The translations under genes were made by a program, and so were the position numbers. The notes under the pieces were generated by a model. It saw nothing but the letters and a program-made list of their open reading frames with translations, was not told the DNA's origin and searched no databases. A stretch of 7,194 nucleotides of DNA from Clostridiales bacterium (GTDB taxonomy: Bacteria; Bacillota; Clostridia; Lachnospirales; Lachnospiraceae): NCBI GenBank assembly GCA_021203285.1, contig JAJQBM010000273.1:395-7588 (forward strand). Reading direction: 5' to 3'. Positions 1-6,795 of the stretch are shown here, piece after piece. How positions within the stretch are numbered: position 1 is the first letter of the stretch; every line of letters starts with the position of its first letter.

Positions 1-181
1 TCACAGACCGGCTGCTGTCGCACAAAAGCAGATCCTGAATCATTTCCTCATCCCGGCCCGCATGCCCGGCGGTCAGGATCTCGCCGATCTCCTCCACAAC
101 ATTGGCAATACATACGTTTTCATTGACCTTAAAATCATACTGCTCGTTGACAGCCGGGACATAGATGTCTACCAGAATCAT
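1..181 (-). CDS. esaB: EsaB/YukD ubiquitin-like T7SS accessory protein (N-terminal 60 codons)
   Basis: The ATG at 181-179 overlaps the previous gene's TGA (ATGA), with AGGAGAGGG upstream. The frame stays open to the window edge for 60 codons. It begins MILVDIYVPAVNEQYDFKV, the paired beta-strands of a ubiquitin-like fold, followed by a helix (VCIANVVEEIGEIL) and then LLLCDSSRSV, the third strand. EsaB/YukD proteins of T7SSb systems share this plan, are about 80 residues long, and are cytosolic regulators or accessory factors of secretion. The clostridial forms typically start MILVDIYVP or similar, as far as I recall. About 20-30 residues should remain beyond position 1. Identity rests on fold pattern plus operon position. 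Confidence 0.8.
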   Translation of the reverse strand, partial: MILVDIYVPAVNEQYDFKVNENVCIANVVEEIGEILTAGHAGRDEEMIQDLLLCDSSRSV

Positions 182-705
182 TCTTCCCTCTCCTCTCTCA
201 TAAACGCATCCTCATCTGCGCCGGGATCCAGATCGTCCTCCGTGACCTCCTCCCCTCCGGCTTCCGGAATCTCCCACATCAGCTCCTCCGGCACTTCCGG
301 CACTTTCTCGGGAATCCACCCCTCCTCCAGCATATGCTGCCAGACCATATCCACCGGAAGCCGAGACACTTCATAGGTATCCTCTCTCCGGGCGGAGGGA
401 ACGACCTTCACCGCTTCCTTTCCGATATAAAACATACACGACCGGCCGCTTTTTTTGTGAACCTCCAGCGTCGTGTCCGCATCTCGGATCACGGCAAAAA
501 TATCTCCGATCTCCCCCGCGGCGACAAAGCCATCCCCCGGATTTTCCAGAAGTCCGCGGCGCGTCAGCTCCTGCATCGCCAGAACCACCTGTTCCCGGTT
601 CATATCATCCATTCCCATATCAAATCCGCGCAGAGCCGTGATTCCGACCGCCGCCGCGACTAGGACAAATTCTGTGTTTGTCAGCAGATAATTTCGATTT
701 TCCAT
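178..705 (-). CDS. Uncharacterised T7SS-operon protein with acidic tail, possibly EspG-like
   Basis: I do not recognise this 175-residue protein with certainty. The N-terminal part (about 5-75) looks helical, with a LTNTEFVLVAAAVGI stretch and a second helix around NREQVVLAMQELTRRGLL. A strand-rich centre follows (about 78-115), then a helix and an acidic tail rich in Glu/Asp (135-175). No signal peptide or clear membrane helix is present; residues 12-24 are hydrophobic but short and amphipathic. The order of an initial helix, 'rGLl', a loop and then strands recalls EspG, the cytosolic substrate chaperone of mycobacterial ESX systems, but that is a pattern impression only. The ATG at 705 has GAGGGG about 9 bases upstream. 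The TGA overlaps the next ATG in ATGA, implying coupled translation with EsaB and a shared job in T7 secretion. Confidence 0.82.
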   Translation of the reverse strand: MENRNYLLTNTEFVLVAAAVGITALRGFDMGMDDMNREQVVLAMQELTRRGLLENPGDGFVAAGEIGDIFAVIRDADTTLEVHKKSGRSCMFYIGKEAVKVVPSARREDTYEVSRLPVDMVWQHMLEEGWIPEKVPEVPEELMWEIPEAGGEEVTEDDLDPGADEDAFMREEREE

Positions 706-772
706 TGCTTTTCCCCTCGTATTTTCCGCAACTGTCCAGCGTCTCCACAGTTACACATTTTCTATCCCTGAT

Positions 773-1485
773 TCAGCCCTGCTCCGCAAAGCACTGCCGC
801 ACCTCCGATTTATAGCTACGGGAGAGCGGCAGATCGATCCCCTGCTTTAAGAGCAGCAGATTTTTGGACAGCATGAGCCGTTCAATGCAGGCAATGTTGA
901 CCAGATAGCTGCGGTGGCAGCGGACAAAGGTCGCCCGCATCTGCTCCGCCAAACGATCCATGGTATCATAAAACCCGTATTCGTCCGTCTCCGTACACGC
1001 ATAAATCTTTTTTCACGCGCCTCAAAGTACAAAATACGAGCCAGCGGAATCCGCTGCGTCTCCTCGCGCGTCTCCACGCGGAACACCTCCGCATCCTCCG
1101 TTTTTGCGATAAACTGCCGAAAGGCCTCCTCCAACGCCCGGTGGACATGCTGCCGGGAGAGCGGCGAGAGCAGAAGCGATGCCGCCAGAATCGTCGGCTT
1201 CATATAAGTGACCGGCGACATATCCACATCCGCGATCAGGATGATCGCCGCCTTCGGATAAAACGCGCGCAGCCGTTCCGCGGAGGCGACGCCGCCCGCA
1301 GCGGATACGTCGACACAAATAATATCCGCCAGAGCTTTTTCCGCAAGAAATGTCTCCATCTCCTCCCCGGAGCGAATGGTGATAATCCGAACCCGCTCAT
1401 CCGTATATTGCGCGGCCTCTGCGCGTATCTCATCCTCCAGCAGCGGAATATCCGCCCGGCGAATTCTCAAAACGCCCGCAATCAT
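773..1485 (-). CDS. LytTR-family regulator with degenerate receiver domain, frame broken once
   Basis: The reconstructed protein is 237 residues: a receiver-like N-terminal domain (about 1-125) and a C-terminal LytTR DNA-binding domain (about 133-235). LytTR hallmarks are ILYFEA (151-156), FVRCHRSYLVNI (187-198), CIERL and DLPLSRSYKSEV (218-229). The receiver keeps an Asp in a beta-strand setting (ICVDVS, Asp59), but the N-terminal acidic pair is not recognisable and the conserved Lys near its end appears replaced (LLLSPLS, 104-110). It may therefore not be phosphorylated normally. The ATG at 1485 overlaps the essC TGA in TGATG, with AGGGAGG 7 bases upstream, so it is translationally coupled to essC. 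The frame breaks after residue 159 at an A6 run; an A7 run would join the two halves and keep the length divisible by three. It probably regulates this operon or its effectors. The LytTR call is firm; the target is inference. Confidence 0.88.
1008..1013 (-). other. Frame lesion 4: A6 run in the LytTR gene, one base short
   Basis: The coding strand reads GCG CGT GAA AAA AGA, then continues in a frame with no LytTR similarity. Adding one A gives Glu-Ala-Arg-Glu-Lys-Lys-Ile-Tyr-Ala-Cys-Thr and leads straight into the LytTR core ending at TGA 775-773. The phase does not fit a standard X_XXY_YYZ slippery heptamer, so a lost base is more likely than programmed slippage. Confidence 0.8.
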
Positions 1486-4400
1486 CAGAATCCTCCCTTG
1501 ACGAGCGGCAGGACGATCGCCTGCGCCATGCTGCTGTCTTCCGGATCTGCCGCATAGCCGTTGTCCGACTTCGTCGTTTTCTGCTGTTCTTGGAAATTCA
1601 GGTTTGTAAACTGGAACAGCCGTTGTCCGTTCAGGTTTCCTCCGAGATGAATACCCGTCCGGTAGGAGGACATATTGACATAGATACTTCTGCCGATGAT
1701 CTGCGCCGTCTGCTCTGGATTGATCAGGCCGATAAAGAAGAACCCGTGATTCTCCCCCCTTCTCCGTGATATTTTCCAGATAAGCGTACATACTCCCAAC
1801 TCCCTCAGACGGGTGATAAATGGTATTGACAAATTCCGCCATGTCCGCGATAAAAATAAAAATCTTCTTCTCGGCACTCATGTGCTCCGCAATCTCCATA
1901 GCATCCATGCCCTCAGCCTGATATGCCCGTTTCTTCGCGTTTCGCTCCTTGAATACCGGAATCGTGTCCCGGAAAAATTCGTAGACGTCCCTCTCATCCC
2001 CAAGGTATTTCACGCCCAGCTGCTGCGCCGTCGTCCCGAACTCATTGCCCTTCAGCTCGATCACACAGGTCTCGGCATTCTCCGTCTTTGCCGCCGCGAA
2101 AAGCATCGCCTTCATGACATTTTTCTTGCCGGTTCTGCCCCGACCCTGAATCAGATAGCAGTAGGAAGACCACAGATCCACGGAATACACCGACGCATCC
2201 TCCGCCGCATAGGCAAACGGAAGATATCTGGGGTTCTCCAGCGCCATCCGGTACTCGTCCATCTGACAGAAATCCGAAAAGACAGGACTCTCCGGTATCA
2301 CCGGAATTGCTCTTGCCTTCGGTCCGCGCCACGCCTCTCCCATCTCGCGGCACTGATTCCCGATCGTCTCCTTCAACTGATAGGTATTCTCCGCCTCCAT
2401 GGCGAGTGCCGTCTGGAACTCCAAAAGCGCACCGTCCACATATGCGAGGCCGCGCCCCTTCACATCGGTCTCCGGCAAAATCTCCACACGGGTTGTTCGC
2501 AGCGCCTCCGCGTATTTGAACTTATCTCCCATTTCCAGAGAGATGACCGTCCGCATATTGTCACCCACCCTTGTCGGCAACTCATTCGCCCCGAATCCGC
2601 CGCATGTAATGACAAGGAAAATTCCGTATCCGACGCCTTCCCGCGACAGGCGGACCATATCGTCGTCATACTGGCAGTTCGTCTTCTCCCGGAAATTTGA
2701 ATAATTGTCAATCACCACGAGCACGGCCGGGAGGGGATTGCCCTGCCCGCGGCTTTTTACCGCCTCAAGATACTGATCATAGCTTGCGCCGCCGAAAAGT
2801 TCCCGCCGCTGCGCGATAAGACGATCCACCAGAAAGAAAAACTTCTTCACCTTATCCTCATCCGTGTCAATGACCACACCGCCGCAGTGAGGCGCTTCCG
2901 CGAAGGGAAGCAGCATACGGCTGCTATAATCCAGAATATAGAAATTCAGTTCCGCCGGACTGTAGGAGAAAATCATTCTATACAACAGAGTCTGTAAAAA
3001 TGTACTCTTCCCCGTAGCGACTGTCCCGCAGACCGCCAGATGGCCGGTCTCCGCGAAATCGACGACAAAGGCATCCTGTGCCTGATGCACCGGATCATCG
3101 TAAAGTCCCGCCATGGTCTTTAAATTCCATCGGCCCGAGTACTCCGGCCATACCCCATCCTGATAAATTTCCTGTCCGTAACCGGGCAAATCCCTCAGGT
3201 AAATCCGCTCTGAGAGCACTGGGAGCCACATCAACATCCGGCGGTCATAATGCCATTCATCCGCAATCTGATTCAGATACGCGATAGCCGCATCCAACTG
3301 AGTCATCTCCTTGACCTCGGCGGAAGTCTTTTTCTTCGCCGTGCTGCGCGCCGCCTCCCTGCCGGTCAGGGTCATGCGGATGGCCGCCGCACTGCGGTTC
3401 AACGCGGGGTCATCGATGTAATCCGCCCCGCTATAGCCGGACTGAAACTGTTCATAAATCTCATCGCTTCCCACCTGAAGGAACCCGCGCCCCGCCTGTG
3501 TGATATAGGCGGCATCCGGCTTGTGAAGCATATCGTTGCTGTCCTGCCGATCCTGCACGCGGAGGCAAAGACGGAACTTGGAATTGCTCCAGATATTATC
3601 ATCCACCGTGCCGCTGGGCTTCTGCGTCGCCAGAATCAGATGGACGCCGAGACTCCGCCCCACCTGCGCCACACTGATCAGCTCCTTCATAAACTCCGGT
3701 TCCTCCCGCTTCAGCTCCGCGAACTCATCGATGATGATAAACAGATGGGGAACCGGCTGCTCTGCCTCCTGATTTTTGTACAATCTTGTATACAGGTTGA
3801 TGTTGTTTACATTGTGCTCCGCAAAAATCCGCTGCCTCCGCTGATTCTCACTTTTGATGGAGATCATCGCGCGGCTCAACTGATTTCCGGAGAGATTGGA
3901 GATCTGTCCGGCCATATGGGGCAGACCTGAGAAAAGATTCGCCATACCGCCGCCCTTAAAATCAATGATAAAAAAGACGATGTCATCCGGGCTGAAATTG
4001 ACTGCCAGCGAAAGAATATAAGTCTGGAGCGTCTCGGATTTTCCGGAGCCTGTCGTCCCCGCAACCAGCCCGTGCGGGCCGTGATATTTCTCATGAATGT
4101 CCAGACAGCAGAGGCTGCCGCCGTTTTTCACGCCGATCGGCACGCGCATGGTCTCATAGTTCCGGTTCTTTTTCCAGCGCTCCACTACGCCAAGCTGCTC
4201 CAGTGACCGAATACCGTACATCTCAAAGAAATCCATGGAATCCGGGATTTCACCGCTGACAGCGGTCTCCTTCACCTCGATATCACAGAGTGTCCGCGCC
4301 AGTTTTTCCAGTTGTGCGCCGGTCACGCGCTCCAGCGTCAGATCCCGGCTCTCCTCCATCTCATGGAAGACATGGAAAAATCCGCTTCCCTGCCCGTCAT

Positions 4401-6201
4401 TCTGGATAATAAACTCACAGGTGTTCGGCAGATCGCGGTACTCCCGCGCCAGCAGAACCGTCGTAATCCCGTATGCCGGGTCAGGATGATAAATCTGGTT
4501 CTCCAGCAACTCCCCCTCCAGAAGACTCATGTCGTCCACAAAGAGGATATAATGCGGCAGCGGATACTCCGTCCGCTGCTGCTGATCCTCGGTGCGCTGA
4601 CGCACCACGGAAGCAAGCTCATAGAGAATATCGCCCCCCGGCGGTTTGTCAGAACCAATCAGCCGGGGCGTTTTAGCCGCCATCCAGCCAGGGGGAAGCC
4701 CCCGGGCAAAGCTGAACCGCTCCCGGTTCGCTTCTGTCCCCCGATAGATAAATCCGAACTTCACATCCGTATAGCTGTTGTTTGCCGCGATCTGGGCAAT
4801 GATGTTAAACGCCACATCATAAGCGCCCCGCTTCCCCGGACCGCCAATGATGCCGATCAGCCCCTTTTCCCGCAGATCTGCACAGACCGGCACGGAAAGC
4901 AGATTGGCGTAGCTGTCCCGGATTAGCGCCGGTTTCTCCGCCAGATCATCCCGGATCAGCGTAAATTTTTCCTTCGGAATCTTAATCTGCGCCTGAAACG
5001 GCACAGTTCCTGTCCCCAGACGGACAGTAATGAAGTCCTTCTGCCGCTCGTTGCGGTTCCAGAGACGAGTCTCTCCTCTGTCAAACCCGCAGCATTCCTC
5101 ACCGGTGATATACATGCTGTAGAGTGCCTGCCGGTTCTCCTCATACTTCTGTTTTATAAAATCCGTGATGGAGATCAAATACTGGCCGTAGGCGTTATAG
5201 CGCAGCTCTTCCTCCTCCTCTTCCTCTTTGTCCGAATAGCGCAGGTTCATCATCGCCCAGACCACACCGATGATAGCGGAAGAGACGGCCGTGATAACAC
5301 CTGTGAACATATAGACGCTGTTTCCGGATCCGCCGACCCGCGCAGCGTAAATATAGACCAGGCATCCGAGAAGCATGGGCAGCGCCATGGTCAGACTCGG
5401 ACCGATCGTCATGAGCAGCGGGCGCTTTTTGGTCCGATTCAGCTGAGGCGGCGCTTCGATCTCAATATCGTCCGTGTAAAGCTCCACGAGTGCGCGCGGC
5501 GCCCGCTTAAAATACACTTTTTTCGGCGAAGCGTCTCCTCCGCGTCAGCGACAAGCCCCTCGCGCGGATGATACACCGCCAGCGCGTCATCCCGGATCTC
5601 ATAAGAGCCGGACAGCGCACAAACCGCCAGATAAGACCCGAGATACAGCAGCCGCAACTCAAAAAGCGTGATCCGGTCGCCAAAATTCAAAACTGCCTGT
5701 CCGCGCACCCGGACACCGTTGATATAGGTCCCGTTGCTGCTGTTGTCCTGCAGCACCCATCTTCCCTCATAAGCATACAGCACCGCATGCCTGCCGAGAG
5801 ACAAGCCCCTGAAAATCATAGACGATGCTGTTATGGCTTTCCTTACCGATGGTGATCTGGCGGGCATGGTCCAACCGGTATTTCCGGTAAAACGGGTAGG
5901 CTCGCTCCGACCGGAAGATGACCATGGAAATTCTCACGCTCTCCATCCCCCGAAACTCAAAGACCATTCCATTCTCCAGCGGAACATCCGTCCCCGCCTT
6001 CCCGTCATAGCTCCGGATATCGTAATAGCCGCGCGGGCAAAATCTCCAGATGCCGTCCATATTTTCCATGCTGACGACATAGCTCTGCCGTAAGCCGAAA
6101 ATGTGCCTGTCCAGAATAAAATCATAATCCGCATCCAGAATCTCCGGGAGTATAAACTCCTGATAGCCGTCTGCGGCATATGCCATCACTGTGTATCGCA
6201 T
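1485..6201 (-). CDS. essC: T7SSb motor ATPase EssC (FHA-FHA-TM-TM-FtsK/SpoIIIE x3), reading frame broken at three places
   Basis: EssC is the membrane-bound FtsK/SpoIIIE-type ATPase that drives export of WXG100 and LXG substrates. With three small corrections (remove one GGCA at 5788-5795, shift -1 at 5517-5523, remove one G at 1754-1759) the protein is 1570 residues, near the usual family size of about 1500. Domains in reconstructed numbering: weak FHA (1-95), canonical FHA (about 115-190; ITIGK, VSRH, SSNGTYING), two membrane helices (about 260-286 and 295-320), then three ATPase domains. D1 has Walker A GTTGSGKS (714-721, bases 4036-4059) and Walker B LFIIIDE (819-825), both intact. D2 has GTVATGKS (1058-1065) and VVIDN (1161-1165). 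D3 has GRGRTGKK (1352-1359) and IFIAD, both degenerate as is usual in EssC. Long stretches such as HGPHGLVAGTTGSGKSE and SNSKF(R)L..VQDRQDSN match the Staphylococcus protein closely. The ATG at 6201 follows GGAGGAGAGGG; a TTG at 6225 overlaps that site and is unlikely. The TGA overlaps the next ATG. Whether it is functional, decayed or misread is open. Confidence 0.93.
1754..1759 (-). other. Frame lesion 3 in essC: G6 run, one base too long
   Basis: The coding strand reads GAG AAG GGG GGA GAA. With five Gs it reads Glu-Lys-Gly-Glu-Asn-His-Gly-Phe-Phe-Phe-Ile-Gly-Leu and continues 89 residues to TGA at 1487-1485, where the next gene's start overlaps. With six Gs the frame runs past the essC stop into the following gene. 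The 89-residue tail resembles EssC D3 C-termini (a strand, an interface helix, then a short tail), so the five-G reading is the likely true one. Confidence 0.85.
5206..5226 (-). repeat. GAG/GAA triplet run encoding seven glutamates
   Basis: Seven consecutive Glu codons (about residues 325-331 of reconstructed EssC) follow the second membrane helix at the start of the cytoplasmic part. The codons are mixed GAG and GAA. It is a small low-complexity tract that could vary in length between strains, and is probably only a charged linker. Confidence 0.6.
5517..5523 (-). other. Frame lesion 2 in essC: A_AAA_AAG heptamer at a -1 frame change
   Basis: The frame carrying the second FHA domain reads CGA AAA AAG here. 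The frame carrying the membrane helices and ATPase domains resumes at GTG 5517-5515, one base back. A -1 change gives Arg-Lys-Lys-Val-Tyr-Phe-Lys-Arg with no residue lost. Upstream GGAGGAG lies at 5541-5535, 11 bases before the heptamer. It is either a missing base in a homopolymer or a programmed -1 slippage site. Confidence 0.8.
5788..5795 (-). other. Frame lesion 1 in essC: tandem GGCA duplication inside the FHA SRH motif
   Basis: The coding strand reads CTCGGCAGGCATGCGG. Upstream the frame encodes the FHA motif up to Val-Ser-Arg (residue 136), then runs into nonsense and a stop at 5767. Removing one GGCA restores Val-Ser-Arg-His-Ala-Val-Leu and joins the downstream frame, which continues with the expected SSNGTYING motif. 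A 4-base duplication is therefore the minimal explanation. Confidence 0.85.
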
Positions 6202-6231
6202 TGTACCCTCTCCTCCCCCCTGCAAATTTTA

Positions 6232-6780
6232 TTACAGCAGACCGCCGTGTTCCGCTGCCTCCCGGTCATAAAACAGGCCAATCCGCAGGCAATAGTTCCC
6301 CACCAGAATCCGGTCGCCGTCCTCCAGCTCCTCAATCTCCTGTCCGCCAAGCTGTTTTTTTCGGAACAGGCCGTGACGAACCACCGTTCCGTTGGCGGAT
6401 CCCAGATCCTGAAGATAAAGCCTGTAGCCGACCCGCGCAATCTTGCAGTGCAGACGCGAGATCTCCTCGCCCCGGATCGAGGCCTTGTTATCCCGGCTGC
6501 GCCCGATCGTAACTGGCTCATCTAGTGCAAAGACAGACGCCAGCCATGGCTTCGTGTCGGGAAAGTCTATCCGCAGGAAAAGGCTCTGATACTCCTCCAA
6601 AGCCGCCTGATCGCTGGTAATCCGGTTCTGCAGGGTCTTGTTTAAGACCCGGATCTCCATGAACTTATAGATACTCTTGCAGGTTTCCCGCAGTTTTTTC
6701 TGTTTTGTCTTTCGGAGAATGAGAAAAATGATCCCTTCCCCAATACCCGCGGCCCCGCAGGCCAAAAGCAACAATATCAT
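6232..6780 (-). CDS. Membrane-anchored FHA-domain protein of the T7SS operon
   Basis: This is a 182-residue protein with an N-terminal hydrophobic segment (about residues 2-22), a Lys/Arg-rich stretch (23-31), a probable helical linker (32-75) and a C-terminal FHA domain (about 85-170). The FHA hallmarks are TIGRS (91-95), SRLHC (108-112) and DLGSANGT (125-132), so the phosphothreonine-binding residues look complete. The short N-terminus followed by positive charges predicts that the FHA domain faces the cytoplasm. The ATG at 6780 lies 15 bases after the preceding stop and is preceded by a purine-rich AGGGGG. An ATG slightly upstream is in another frame and stops at once. The stop is TAA at 6234-6232, 30 bases before essC. 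The likely role is a phosphorylation-responsive scaffold at the T7SS membrane complex. The domain call is firm; the role is inferred from position. Confidence 0.88.
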   Translation of the reverse strand: MILLLLACGAAGIGEGIIFLILRKTKQKKLRETCKSIYKFMEIRVLNKTLQNRITSDQAALEEYQSLFLRIDFPDTKPWLASVFALDEPVTIGRSRDNKASIRGEEISRLHCKIARVGYRLYLQDLGSANGTVVRHGLFRKKQLGGQEIEELEDGDRILVGNYCLRIGLFYDREAAEHGGLL

Positions 6781-6795
6781 CCCGCCATCCCCCTG

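Noticed and set aside
706..772. Promoter or terminator in the 67-base gap
   Set aside because: No paired -35/-10 elements with proper spacing and no GC-rich stem followed by a T run on the coding strand.
1813..2700. 295-codon open frame on the plus strand opposite essC
   Set aside because: It lies antisense to a well-conserved ATPase region, its product is Arg/His/Leu-rich without any domain, and GC-rich coding DNA often yields such shadows. The other plus-strand open frames are the same.
5550..5810. 11-base direct repeat GACAAGCCCCT at 5550-5560 and 5800-5810, each near a frame lesion
   Set aside because: Repeats of 11 bases are expected by chance in 7 kb, the distance from the lesions differs, and the intervening segment encodes an intact FHA half, so no deletion or insertion is implied.
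5439..5867. Separate small gene encoding an FHA fragment
   Set aside because: It is the middle part of essC read between two frame lesions; its start lacks an independent ribosome site and it continues the FHA domain begun upstream.
6201..6225. TTG start giving essC eight more residues
   Set aside because: The added codons coincide with the Shine-Dalgarno GGGGGGAGGAGAGGG and encode a Gly-rich lead unlike EssC; the ATG at 6201 is better spaced.
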